A DNA stretch of 38,248 bases from Candidatus Woesearchaeota archaeon (GCA_011045925.1 DSBS01000049.1:1-38248); one strand, 5' to 3'; shown: positions 1-7,082, counted from the stretch's first letter. The notes: generated by a model not told the origin, from the letters alone. Numbers and translations: made by a program.

Positions 1-31
1 AAGCGCAAGTTTGGTGCTAGCGTGAGCTCTC

Positions 32-86
32 TTTCAGCCCGAACAATGCGGGCTGAAATATATTGTAGGGCTATCGCCCACAATAT
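32..86. terminator. two tandem strong hairpins followed by a T-rich stretch
   Basis: Two inverted repeats lie one base apart. The first has perfect 10-base arms at 32-41 and 49-58 with a 7-base loop. The second pairs 60-66 plus 68-71 with 76-86, with A67 as a bulge and a 4-base loop. A T-rich run follows at about 87-100. Seen directly: the inverted repeats. Inferred: transcript 3' end of a gene lying left of the window. In the first 25 bases two forward frames run into stops (TAG at 18-20, TGA at 23-25), so the tail of a CDS may be present but cannot be identified. A structured small RNA is an alternative. Confidence 0.4.
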
Positions 87-136
87 TATTTATTTTTTAT
101 TTGGACTTTTTGAACAGAGCCAAGCTCAGCATAAGA

Positions 137-144
137 TTTATATA
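137..144 (+). promoter_or_regulatory. TATA box of tRNA-Cys
   Basis: The sequence TTTATATA is centred about 28 nt before the first tRNA base (169), the usual archaeal TATA to start-site distance. Confidence 0.6.
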
Positions 145-168
145 CTATCTAGTGATTTCTCACGGCAA

Positions 169-241
169 GGAGGCGTGGCCAAGCGGCTAAGGCGATCGGC
201 TGCAACCCGATTATTCCTGGGTTCAAGTCCCAGCGCCTCCT
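169..241 (+). tRNA. tRNA-Cys (anticodon GCA)
   Basis: This is a full cloverleaf of 73 nt. The 7-bp acceptor stem pairs 169-175 with 234-240. The anticodon stem pairs 195-199 with 207-211, with anticodon GCA at 202-204. The T stem pairs 217-221 with 229-233 around a TTCAAGT loop. The discriminator is T241, the U73 identity base typical of tRNA-Cys. CCA is not encoded, so it must be added by CCA-adding enzyme. A T-rich tract (241-250) follows immediately and probably ends transcription. No intron is seen. Confidence 0.95.
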
Positions 242-250
242 TTTTTCTTT

Positions 251-931
251 TCAGCGCTGGAAAATTGCCCTGCAGAAATCTTCTAAAACTCCATAAGGGT
301 TTTTTGAAAGGGTAACTGCTGACGCAACAAGAATTCCCTGAACGCCAAGCTGGATTGCCTTTGCTACATCTTCACCTTTCTTAATTCCCGCACCGCAAAG
401 CACAGGTATTTGTGAAACAGAGCTTACTCTCTGTATTGAAGCAGTAACCAGCTCAGGCTTAGCACCTGATACTGAAATATCTGTTCCTATCAGTTCAGGC
501 GGCTCGATTGCAATGAAATCCGGATTAAGTGATGCTGCTGCCTGGGCAATCTCCTCATTTGAGGCGCACACAACAGTCAGAAGCCCTTCCTTTCTTGCAA
601 TATCTATTGAGTCTTCAAGCTCATCAATCTTAATCCTGTGCTCTGAATGGTTCAGCAAGGTGCCAATGGCTCCGTTTTCCCTTACGTTTTTTGCTAGCAC
701 ATAGCCTGTGTGCGGGCCTGCTTCTACTGCATCAATATGCTCTGAAAAGACAGGGATTGAAACTGCTCTTGACACCCTGTAAATGTCTCCAGACTGGACT
801 GCAACTCCAATAGTACAACCAAAATCGGCTGATGCCTTTTCACAAACCTTCGCAAGGGTTTCTGCTTTATCTCCCAAAGCATTATCATAAGCCTTAAAAT
901 TAACAAGTATGACCGGCAGTTTGATTTTCAT
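251..931 (-). CDS. tpiA: triosephosphate isomerase, archaeal type
   Basis: This 226-residue protein interconverts dihydroxyacetone phosphate and glyceraldehyde 3-phosphate in central sugar metabolism in the cytoplasm. The length fits the short archaeal TIM family (bacterial enzymes are about 250). Active-site residues are visible: the N-terminal NFKAY motif (N11, K13), a catalytic His at about 95 in NHSEHR, the catalytic Glu at about 143 in AIEPPELIGT, and the phosphate-binding GAGIKKGEDV near 180-189. The start is well placed: the ATG lies 26-27 nt from the centre of the shared palindromic TATA box at 951-964, implying a leaderless mRNA. The gene is convergent with tRNA-Cys, with ends 9 bases apart. 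No other glycolytic gene is nearby. Confidence 0.95.
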   Translation of the reverse strand: MKIKLPVILVNFKAYDNALGDKAETLAKVCEKASADFGCTIGVAVQSGDIYRVSRAVSIPVFSEHIDAVEAGPHTGYVLAKNVRENGAIGTLLNHSEHRIKIDELEDSIDIARKEGLLTVVCASNEEIAQAAASLNPDFIAIEPPELIGTDISVSGAKPELVTASIQRVSSVSQIPVLCGAGIKKGEDVAKAIQLGVQGILVASAVTLSKNPYGVLEDFCRAIFQR

Positions 932-950
932 AGGGCAAGCCTTTTCAAAT

Positions 951-964
951 AGATTTATAAATCT
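951..964. promoter_or_regulatory. palindromic bidirectional TATA box
   Basis: AGATTTATAAATCT is a perfect 14-bp palindrome. Its centre (957.5) lies about 26 nt from the ATG of the leftward tpiA (931) and about 25 nt from the ATG of the rightward gene (983). A single TATA element therefore seems to serve both divergent, leaderless genes. Confidence 0.65.
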
Positions 965-982
965 TGCTTTCTAAATTGCTAT

Positions 983-1771
983 ATGCGAAGGATTTTGGTT
1001 TTTGATGATTATGCAAAAGAAAATCCTGGCTTAGAAAAGGAGCTGGATGAATTGTCTGCAAAGCTCAAGCATCTTGGCCTGGATGTTATACATGCAAGCA
1101 AAACCAGGATTAAAAAAACAGAATCTATTGATATTTCCAACTCAGTTATTCCCACATCTAAAGGGGTTATTATCGGAAGCCTTCGCAGCATGGATGCTGG
1201 AGCCTGCTGTATTCAGTTTCTATCTGCCCTAAGGATTTCGCCCATCCTGCAGGTTCCTGATGGAATGCTCATTAAAGCTGAAAACATTTTTTCTCTGGGC
1301 GATGAGCTTTACATTGGAGTAAGCGAGCAATGCACAATTAAGGCTGTGCTTTTCATTAAGAAAAGGCTTATCGATGCGAAAGGGACTTTTGCAAAAATCA
1401 ATGTGTTAAAGACAAAAAAAATTCATCTTGGCGATGTATTCAGAGTAATTTCTGTTGGGCGAAAAAAAATTTACTTTATTAACAGGAACGCAGTTGAAGA
1501 TGAGTTTGATGTAATTTCAAGCGAAAAGAAGGAAAAGGCTTTATTAAGCAGAATTAAAAGAAAGGATGGGATTTACGGGCTGAGTGATAATGAATCCTGG
1601 CTGCTCGGCAACAGGTTTTTTATCGCAGGGAGCTCGGCTTTTGTTTTTGATGAGATGAGAAATATAACTTGTTTTCTGAGGCATTACGGTTTTTCAACAA
1701 ATACTGTAAAGGGAAAGTTTTTTCTCAGGGAAAAGAAAGGGATTAATGATATCGTTAAGGCTCTTGCCTGA
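983..1771 (+). CDS. pentein-fold-like protein (amidinotransferase/DDAH superfamily, divergent)
   Basis: This is a 262-residue soluble protein of uncertain function. Repeating segments resemble the beta-alpha-beta modules of penteins such as dimethylargininase. The segment IFSLGDELYIGVSEQCT (near residues 107-123) matches the family pattern of an acidic residue, a G-D turn and a 'hGxS.RT' strand. A later segment, DNESWLLGNRFFIAG (near 205-220), looks like the final module. A possible catalytic His is in KKIHLGD, but no Cys sits at the C-terminal position where DDAH-type enzymes have their nucleophile (the region reads KKGINDIV). It may therefore be catalytically dead or a different family. The start is supported by the shared TATA box. 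The gene is convergent with polB, with ends 4 bases apart. Confidence 0.45.
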   Translation: MRRILVFDDYAKENPGLEKELDELSAKLKHLGLDVIHASKTRIKKTESIDISNSVIPTSKGVIIGSLRSMDAGACCIQFLSALRISPILQVPDGMLIKAENIFSLGDELYIGVSEQCTIKAVLFIKKRLIDAKGTFAKINVLKTKKIHLGDVFRVISVGRKKIYFINRNAVEDEFDVISSEKKEKALLSRIKRKDGIYGLSDNESWLLGNRFFIAGSSAFVFDEMRNITCFLRHYGFSTNTVKGKFFLREKKGINDIVKALA

Positions 1772-1775
1772 ATCA

Positions 1776-4199
1776 TCAGAAGAACTTGTCAAGTGAGCTT
1801 TGGGTAATTTTTGTGATTAGCTCTTTTGCGTTTATGCCAACCACATCCGCAATTTTTTCTATGGAGGGAAGAATCTGGTTGTTAATGTAATAATCAGTGT
1901 CATAGTCGCCCTGCTCGCACTCTTCAGGCAGCCTGACCTTGTCTGCAATCTTTTTTCCTTCTGAGCAGACTATGTAAGAGATAATTGTCCCGGGAGCAGC
2001 CCTCTTTCCTGCTTCCCTTAGCCTTTCTGCTGCTGCAACATGAGGAGCCCTGGATTCATACTCAGAGATTGGCTTCTTCAGCTGGGTGGTTATTATCATT
2101 TTCCTGTTTTCTATTTTTTTTGCCCTGATTTTTACAACAACATCTTTAATATAGCTCTCTACTTCATTGTTTGGCTTTTTCGAAAGGATCATCTCAAGCA
2201 CTTTCATCTGCACTTCCTTGCCAATCTCTGACCAGTTTCTTCTTATTGTCTCAAACCCTTTTACGGAGATGGCGCCATCCTGCGACATTAGCGCGTACCT
2301 TTTCTTGGCGCCTGTCATGGTGCCTTTTGTGGATACAAAAATCCCTGTTGAAAATTTGCCTTCAAAGTTAAGCTCCATTATCCCCGGGAGCTCAGTATTT
2401 ATTTTATCTATTTCCTGCATAAGGGATTTTTCTTCTTTTCCGTCAAGACAAACAAAAATCGAGTCTGTGTCTGAGTATATAACGCTAAAGCCAGCCTTTT
2501 TTAACTTATCAATAATGGTTGTTATGTAATGCCTGCCAAAAGCTGTTATGCTCCTTGCACAGTCATAAGAATACCAGCCAGTCAGGGGGTAAGCAAAAAA
2601 CCCCCAGGTTGCGTTTGCTACTGTCTTAAGGGCGTACTGCCTTGCGTTAAGAATGGTTTTTTCCCTATCGTCTGCTGATGCGATTTTTCGCTTTATTTCT
2701 GCCCTGGCATCAATCAGATCCTTAAGCACATAAGGAATAAAACCTTCCTTGTCCTGAGAAAACCAGACTCCCTCAACTGGAGAGTCTATCTTTTTCTTTG
2801 AAGACCTGTTTACTGTTTCAGGCGAAATGTTGTGCGAAACTATGATTGTCGGGTACAGGCTCCTGAAGTCAAAGACATAAAGGCTTTCATAAAAGCCCGG
2901 GCTGGGCTGGTAGACAAAAGCGCCTTCAAAAGAGGTTCTCTGTCTTTTTCTTAGCTCGCTTTCCTCAGGAAGCGGAGGAGAGAGCATGCTGAATTCCTTT
3001 TCCCTTTTTAGCAGATGACTCTCAACAAGCATAGAAAAGCTTGACCTGCAGGCCTGAAAAGCAGGAAGAGATGAAAGCTTGCCCAGCTCTATGATTGAAG
3101 GCACAATCTTTTCTGACAAAAGGTAGCAGAGCCTAGAATCCTGAAGGTTATAGGCTGCAAACCTGTTGAGACTTTCTTGGTTTTTCCAGGCTTTGAAAAA
3201 GGAGTCGAAGTCCGCTTCATGCTTTTCCTCGCCTAAAAGTACCCTGGATACAGCAGCAAGAGACAGCGAGTCTGAATCTATCGAGGCGTTCATAATTCCT
3301 CTTATGAACCGGTATATATCCAGGTGGGTAATTCCTTTTATCTTTGCAACCTTGAAACTCGATCCTGTTACCCTGATGCCTGAATTGTCATAGCCCGGCT
3401 GGAAAGACGCATTGATTATTCTAGCCCTTTTGCTTATGTAAGGCAAGTCGAACCCATCTGAGAAATAGCCTGTGATTATATCTGCGTCCTGTTCCTTTAT
3501 GCATTCACAAATCCTTTCGAGCATTGCCTTTTCTGACTGGCAGAACTCAACAAAGTTTTCTGGGTTTTCGTATTTTTGGTATGTAAAGGCTTTCTGAAGG
3601 CTTTGTGAGTAGAGCGAAACAAATATAATCGGCTCTTTTTCAGGGTTTATTTCCTCGCCTTCTGAAAGGGTTTCTATGTCTATGGAGAGAACCTTTGGAG
3701 AGTATGCCTGCTGCTCTTTTGAGAGTATTATGCTCTTAAGAAAAAAACAGGGCTGGGTGTAATTTGATTCCATCTCGGATTTTTCGTATTCTATGTCGTA
3801 CTGGGAAAACATAGAGAAGCTATTGTCTACAAGAAACCTTTTTATGAATACGATGTTAGCTTCGTAGATCTGGACAAAGCTTTTGATTTCTTTCCTGATT
3901 ATGCTTTTTATAGGCTTAACAGCCCTTGGAGTGTTCAAGTAAACCCTTAAGAGCTTTTTTTCTTCTGAGATTATTGTCTTTTCCAGCCATTCTGTCGAGA
4001 CTACATAAAAATCCCCTTCCTTTATTTGCTTAATCCTGTCTGCATCGCTTTCATCTGAAAGCTCAACATAAAAATAAGGAAGAAACTTGTCATAAAGAAG
4101 CACTGTCTTCTTTCCGTTGATTCTCCCGGTAAGCTCTAGGTAAACCCTGTTGTTGAACTCAGTATAGTCCAGGTCCAGTAGAATAAACTTAGACTTCAT
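1776..4199 (-). CDS. polB: family B replicative DNA polymerase
   Basis: This 807-residue DNA polymerase has a 3'-5' proofreading exonuclease. Exo I is DIETLS (about 174), Exo II GYFSDGFDLPYI (244-255) and Exo III YNLQD (350-354). Polymerase motif A is DFRSLYPTII (444-453), motif B KTVANATWGF (525-534) and motif C YSDTDSI (575-581). A KKRYAL motif follows in the thumb region. The protein ends in QSSLDKFF, a textbook PIP box for the PCNA clamp. The ATG at 4199 is chosen because the family N-terminus begins there (MKSKFILLDLDY). It overlaps the end of the upstream endonuclease IV gene by 11 bases, so the two are probably co-transcribed. The gene is contiguous, with no intein and no split of the kind known in some small archaea. 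Confidence 0.95.
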   Translation of the reverse strand: MKSKFILLDLDYTEFNNRVYLELTGRINGKKTVLLYDKFLPYFYVELSDESDADRIKQIKEGDFYVVSTEWLEKTIISEEKKLLRVYLNTPRAVKPIKSIIRKEIKSFVQIYEANIVFIKRFLVDNSFSMFSQYDIEYEKSEMESNYTQPCFFLKSIILSKEQQAYSPKVLSIDIETLSEGEEINPEKEPIIFVSLYSQSLQKAFTYQKYENPENFVEFCQSEKAMLERICECIKEQDADIITGYFSDGFDLPYISKRARIINASFQPGYDNSGIRVTGSSFKVAKIKGITHLDIYRFIRGIMNASIDSDSLSLAAVSRVLLGEEKHEADFDSFFKAWKNQESLNRFAAYNLQDSRLCYLLSEKIVPSIIELGKLSSLPAFQACRSSFSMLVESHLLKREKEFSMLSPPLPEESELRKRQRTSFEGAFVYQPSPGFYESLYVFDFRSLYPTIIVSHNISPETVNRSSKKKIDSPVEGVWFSQDKEGFIPYVLKDLIDARAEIKRKIASADDREKTILNARQYALKTVANATWGFFAYPLTGWYSYDCARSITAFGRHYITTIIDKLKKAGFSVIYSDTDSIFVCLDGKEEKSLMQEIDKINTELPGIMELNFEGKFSTGIFVSTKGTMTGAKKRYALMSQDGAISVKGFETIRRNWSEIGKEVQMKVLEMILSKKPNNEVESYIKDVVVKIRAKKIENRKMIITTQLKKPISEYESRAPHVAAAERLREAGKRAAPGTIISYIVCSEGKKIADKVRLPEECEQGDYDTDYYINNQILPSIEKIADVVGINAKELITKITQSSLDKFF

Positions 4200-5022
4200 T
4201 GTAGGTTTTTTTTGCGAGTATGCTGTCTCCTTCAATGTTTGGGCTTTCACTTACCAGCATTCCCTTTATCTTAAAGTCTTTTAATGCTTTCATCAGGCCT
4301 TTATAGTTCAGGTCTGACTCCTGCAGGTTAAGGTGGTTTCTTTCACCCTTTTCTGAGTAGTTTATACCGGCAAGGTGCATGTGCATGTTGCTCAGGATTT
4401 CTTTGCCAAGCCCTGCCTCCAGCTTCCTGAACAGCTCTGAAAATTCTTCGTATGTGTTAAACTTTCCCTTAAGCCTTGCGTGGTTATGGGCGAAGTCTAT
4501 ACAGGGCAGAACCTGCTCCAGCTCCTGGGAGAGCCTGATTAGCTCATCTATGTCTCCCCACTGCGTTGGCTTGCCTGTGAGCTCTGGGCGGATTTCAACC
4601 TTGTTTCCTTCATCCTGCAGGATTTTTGTGATTCTTTTGAGCGAGTCTTTTACCTTTGCATATGCTGCCTCTTTTGAGGCTTTCATATAGTAAGCTGCAT
4701 GAAATGTTGCTGACCTGCCGCCGCAGAGGTGAAGCTTTCTTGCTGTCTGGAGAATCCTTTCTTCACTTGCCTTCTGCTTTTCCTTTCCTGCTGAGTTTAG
4801 GTTAATATAGTAAGGAGCGTGTGCTGTGAGCTCTTTCCCAAGGGCTTTTGCAGTGGCTCTTACCTGGTGCGCAAGCTCGTCTGACATTCGCACTCCCCTA
4901 ACGAACTCAATCTCCATGCCGTCAAGCCCAAGCTCTTTTAATCTCTCTATTCCTGAGATAATTCCTGGCTTTGCTGAAAGAGGAATCCCTGCTGTTGCAA
5001 AGCACAGCCTGCTGTAGCTCAT
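4189..5022 (-). CDS. nfo: endonuclease IV (AP endonuclease), TIM-barrel
   Basis: This 277-residue TIM-barrel enzyme of the endonuclease IV family cuts DNA at abasic sites in base-excision repair, using three zinc ions. Family signatures include RLKELGLDGMEIEFVRG near the N-terminus, TAHAPYYINLNS, ATFHAAYY, the acidic RPELTGKPTQWGD segment (metal ligand Glu) and CIDFAHNHAR. The C-terminal part has NMHMHLAGINYS. The start is placed at 5022: the longer open frame to 5187 runs into the tRNA-Ser gene, family similarity begins here, and a TATA-like TTAAAAAA at 5044-5051 lies 26 nt upstream. It precedes and overlaps polB, forming a repair/replication pair. Confidence 0.9.
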   Translation of the reverse strand: MSYSRLCFATAGIPLSAKPGIISGIERLKELGLDGMEIEFVRGVRMSDELAHQVRATAKALGKELTAHAPYYINLNSAGKEKQKASEERILQTARKLHLCGGRSATFHAAYYMKASKEAAYAKVKDSLKRITKILQDEGNKVEIRPELTGKPTQWGDIDELIRLSQELEQVLPCIDFAHNHARLKGKFNTYEEFSELFRKLEAGLGKEILSNMHMHLAGINYSEKGERNHLNLQESDLNYKGLMKALKDFKIKGMLVSESPNIEGDSILAKKTYNEV

Positions 5023-5043
5023 AAAAGGTATGAAGCAGAGGGG

Positions 5044-5051
5044 TTTTTTAA
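5044..5051 (-). promoter_or_regulatory. TATA box of nfo-polB
   Basis: TTAAAAAA on the minus strand is centred about 26 nt before the nfo ATG, implying a leaderless transcript. A second A/T-rich element farther upstream (5085-5092) could also be used leftward. Confidence 0.45.
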
Positions 5052-5084
5052 GGGTTATGGTTGTTCTCTTTTTCTTTGCAAAAG

Positions 5085-5092
5085 ATTTAAAA
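5085..5092 (+). promoter_or_regulatory. TATA box of tRNA-Ser and the downstream ferritin-like gene
   Basis: ATTTAAAA is centred about 29 nt before the mature tRNA 5' end. No other TATA-like element lies between the tRNA and the following CDS, so this promoter probably drives both. Confidence 0.5.
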
Positions 5093-5117
5093 ATGCTGCA
5101 GAAATCTTTGAATGCAA

Positions 5118-5202
5118 GCTGAGGTCGCATAGCCTGGCCATTGCGGAGGATTGCTAATCCTCTGTCCATCCGGACACGGGGGTTCAAATCCCCCCCTCAG
5201 CG
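5118..5202 (+). tRNA. tRNA-Ser (anticodon GCT)
   Basis: This is an 85-nt class II tRNA. The acceptor stem pairs 5118-5124 with 5195-5201. The anticodon stem pairs 5146-5150 with 5158-5162, with anticodon GCT at 5153-5155. A long variable arm with a GTCC/GGAC stem spans about 5163-5177. The T stem is GGGGG/CCCCC around TTCAAAT. The discriminator is G5202, as expected for serine tRNAs. CCA is not encoded and no intron is seen. The next gene starts 23 bases downstream. Confidence 0.95.
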
Positions 5203-5225
5203 AATTCTTGTTATGAGGTGAAAAA

Positions 5226-5516
5226 ATGATGCATGAAGACAGAAAGGATTTGTCTGATAAGACTCTGGATATGAAGAGAGCAATTGACTCCCTGAAAGAA
5301 GAGCTCGAGGCTGTGGAGTGGTACAACCAGAGGGCAGATGCCTGCAAGGATGAAAACCTAAGGAAAATCCTGGTGCATAACGCGAATGAAGAGAAAGAGC
5401 ACGCAGCAATGATACTTGAGTGGATAAGGCAGCACGACAAGGCGTTCGCCAAGGAGCTTAAAGAGTACATGTTCTCTGATGAAGAGGATGTTGCAGGGAT
5501 GGAAGAGAAGAAGTGA
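5226..5516 (+). CDS. encapsulated-ferritin-like (EncFtn) iron oxidase
   Basis: This 96-residue two-helix ferritin-like protein belongs to the family that oxidises ferrous iron as a ring-shaped decamer. The EncFtn pattern is clear: helix 1 EELEAVEWYNQR (25-36) and helix 2 HNANEEKEHAAMILEW (51-66). Residues equivalent to the ferroxidase ligands and gate are all present: E26, W32, Y33, E56 and H59. Known homologues sit inside encapsulin shells and carry a C-terminal targeting peptide. Here the protein stops soon after the conserved YMF segment with an acidic tail, and no encapsulin gene is in the window. A good ribosome-binding site (GAGGTGA) precedes the ATG, which lies 23 bases after tRNA-Ser. 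Confidence 0.85.
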   Translation: MMHEDRKDLSDKTLDMKRAIDSLKEELEAVEWYNQRADACKDENLRKILVHNANEEKEHAAMILEWIRQHDKAFAKELKEYMFSDEEDVAGMEEKK

Positions 5517-5600
5517 GTTTTTTTGTTTATTATAATATGACTTAAAGAGTGTTAAAATGTATGCCTAATTACTCCAGTGTGACTTGATAAGTTGTGGTTA

Positions 5601-6110
5601 TCATTCGCTTATCAATTTTTTTGCCTTATTCAGGAAAAGCCTTGTATTTGTGAAAATCGTATTAATGTCGCTCCAGCCAAACCTGGTCTTTGCTGAGTAA
5701 GATGCCTCTTCTCTCTTATTTTTTGCCTTTACATAAAACAAAATGTCTTCTTTTGTAAGAAAAGCAAAGTTGACTAGCGCTAAATCATCTTCAGAAAGAT
5801 CTCTATAGTATTCAAGCATGAGAAGGCACAACGTTGCATCGTGGCTTTTTGAGAAAAAGCCTTTCCTGATAATCAAGGCAAGCGCAGCATGGTAAAGGCA
5901 ATAGTAACAGCCAACCACAGCCCAGTCAGAAAACTCTTTTGAGATGCTATCAACAAATCTTATATTGCTAACTGCCTTAGCAATATGCCCCTTAACCGCA
6001 TTTATGTCTGGCGGCATTATTTTCACAACACCTGCATTCTTGAACTCTTCAATCTTTCTTTCCAGCTCCTGCCTCGAGCCAAGAAGCCTTCTTAGGTAAT
6101 GCTCATTCAT
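5601..6110 (-). CDS. HEPN-domain protein (toxin-antitoxin partner)
   Basis: This 169-residue helical protein has the HEPN arrangement: a central helix around AVVGCYYCLYHAALALI (64-80), a KSHDATLCLL segment (88-97), and a last helix with KREEASYSAKTRFG (132-145). HEPN proteins paired with minimal nucleotidyltransferases are often RNases using an R-x4-6-H motif. Here R133 is followed by Tyr (Y138) where the His is expected, so nuclease activity is uncertain. Its start overlaps the end of the MNT gene by 8 bases, so the two form one unit and the HEPN protein is translated second. Confidence 0.75.
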   Translation of the reverse strand: MNEHYLRRLLGSRQELERKIEEFKNAGVVKIMPPDINAVKGHIAKAVSNIRFVDSISKEFSDWAVVGCYYCLYHAALALIIRKGFFSKSHDATLCLLMLEYYRDLSEDDLALVNFAFLTKEDILFYVKAKNKREEASYSAKTRFGWSDINTIFTNTRLFLNKAKKLISE

Positions 6111-6702
6111 TGTATATCAGGCAATAAAAGTATTCCTTGTTAAATACAGGAAAGCCGGTTTCAATTGCCGACTGCACAACATAATCCTGCTTTAGCTTTA
6201 GCTCTTTATAAAACCTGGCTTCAGAAACCCGAAAAACCTGCAGATTTTGGCCTGTCAGGGCTTCGGCGCTCTTTTTTGCCTGGCCAGACTCTTTACTGCT
6301 TCCTGAAACCTGAAGAATGTCAATGTCTGAGCTGTCATTAAATGTGCCCTTGGCTGTGGAGCCAAAAACAATAAGCAAAGCCGGCTTGTGTACTAGTGCA
6401 GCAAGGTATTCCTTAACCGCGTTTTTCCTAAGAAAGGGAAGGGATTCCAGGCGATCTGTATCAAACAATGGAAAAATAAGCGGAATCTGCTGCCTTCTGA
6501 TTGAGTATTTCTTTAGGTTTGCATCTTTTTTGCTTTGCAGTATTCCTGCTTTCTCAAGAGAATTCAGGTGCAGGAAAGTTGAGCTTTCCTTAATTCCTAT
6601 TCTCCTCGATATTTCCCTAAGGTGAACAGGTGTGTTGTGGTTTTCATAGAAAAGCTTTAGTATACTCCAGTATTGGCTGCGAAACAATGTTCTAGTTGTC
6701 AT
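6103..6702 (-). CDS. winged-helix plus minimal nucleotidyltransferase (MNT) protein
   Basis: This 199-residue two-domain protein probably acts as the antitoxin and repressor of a HEPN/MNT pair. Residues about 1-70 form a winged-helix DNA-binding domain (VHLREISRRIGIKESSTFLH). Residues about 95-180 form a polymerase-beta-like nucleotidyltransferase with GSTAKGTFNDSSDIDIL (G114, S115, D126, D128). The third acidic residue usual in the family is not evident. In characterised pairs the MNT enzyme adds AMP to the HEPN toxin; whether it does so here is inference. The ATG lies about 27 nt from a TATA box, and inverted repeats overlap the start, consistent with self-repression. Confidence 0.8.
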   Translation of the reverse strand: MTTRTLFRSQYWSILKLFYENHNTPVHLREISRRIGIKESSTFLHLNSLEKAGILQSKKDANLKKYSIRRQQIPLIFPLFDTDRLESLPFLRKNAVKEYLAALVHKPALLIVFGSTAKGTFNDSSDIDILQVSGSSKESGQAKKSAEALTGQNLQVFRVSEARFYKELKLKQDYVVQSAIETGFPVFNKEYFYCLIYNE

Positions 6703-6735
6703 AACAAATGTTATAACTTAAATAACATATAAATC
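6701..6735 (-). promoter_or_regulatory. promoter with operator-like inverted repeats for the MNT/HEPN operon
   Basis: On the minus strand a TATA element (6724-6735) is centred about 27 nt from the MNT ATG (6702). ATAACA (6701-6706) and TGTTAT (6709-6714) form a perfect inverted repeat with a 2-base spacer. A second ATAACA (6722-6727) pairs with the same TGTTAT across 7 bases. The repeats cover the TATA box and start codon, a natural position for a repressor such as the winged-helix domain encoded next. Confidence 0.55.
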
Positions 6736-6822
6736 TTTCGTAAATTCACGCAAATGACTTAATTGCTGCTTAAACCAAACAAGAACCTCAACAATGCGCT
6801 CTGTTTAGGAAAAGAAAAAAAC

Positions 6823-7041
6823 TCACCGCTTCAGCGCAGAGCCAATCATGGATGCTGCTGTGATGATTCCTGCTGTCAGGATTACCATGTTTCCGTCAAC
6901 AGGAGTTACTCCTGCCCATGTTGCCCCTAATTTTATTATCCAGGTCGCCAGCATAAAGTACACTATTCCAAGCAGTATCAGCATTATCGATGCCAGGGCT
7001 GTTACGCCAAGCCCAAAAAGCCATCCAGCTACAGCTTTCAT
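6823..7041 (-). CDS. small two-helix membrane protein
   Basis: This 72-residue protein of unknown function has two clear membrane segments, about residues 5-35 (GWLFGLGVTALASIMLILLG and following) and about 48-68 (NMVILTAGIITAASMIGSAL), joined by a short loop. It ends in KR. The start is set by a Shine-Dalgarno GAGGTGAT (7045-7052) just before the ATG and a TATA box at 7075-7082, giving a very short leader. It is divergent from aIF6 and monocistronic. Confidence 0.65.
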   Translation of the reverse strand: MKAVAGWLFGLGVTALASIMLILLGIVYFMLATWIIKLGATWAGVTPVDGNMVILTAGIITAASMIGSALKR

Positions 7042-7044
7042 AAT

Positions 7045-7082
7045 ATCACCTCAGCATAAAGAAACCTAAGAAAGTATATAAA
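7045..7082 (-). promoter_or_regulatory. promoter and ribosome-binding site of the small membrane protein
   Basis: A TATA box (TTTATATA, 7075-7082) places the transcript start near 7052, so the Shine-Dalgarno GAGGTGAT (7045-7052) lies at the extreme 5' end of a leader of about 10 bases. Confidence 0.5.

Noticed and set aside
22..315. A 97-codon open frame on the plus strand
   Set aside because: It runs through the two hairpins and the complete tRNA-Cys gene and into the tpiA 3' end; its composition matches no family.
5023..5187. N-terminal extension of endonuclease IV
   Set aside because: The extension overlaps the tRNA-Ser gene on the other strand, adds 55 residues absent from the family, and lies upstream of a TATA box correctly spaced for the ATG at 5022.
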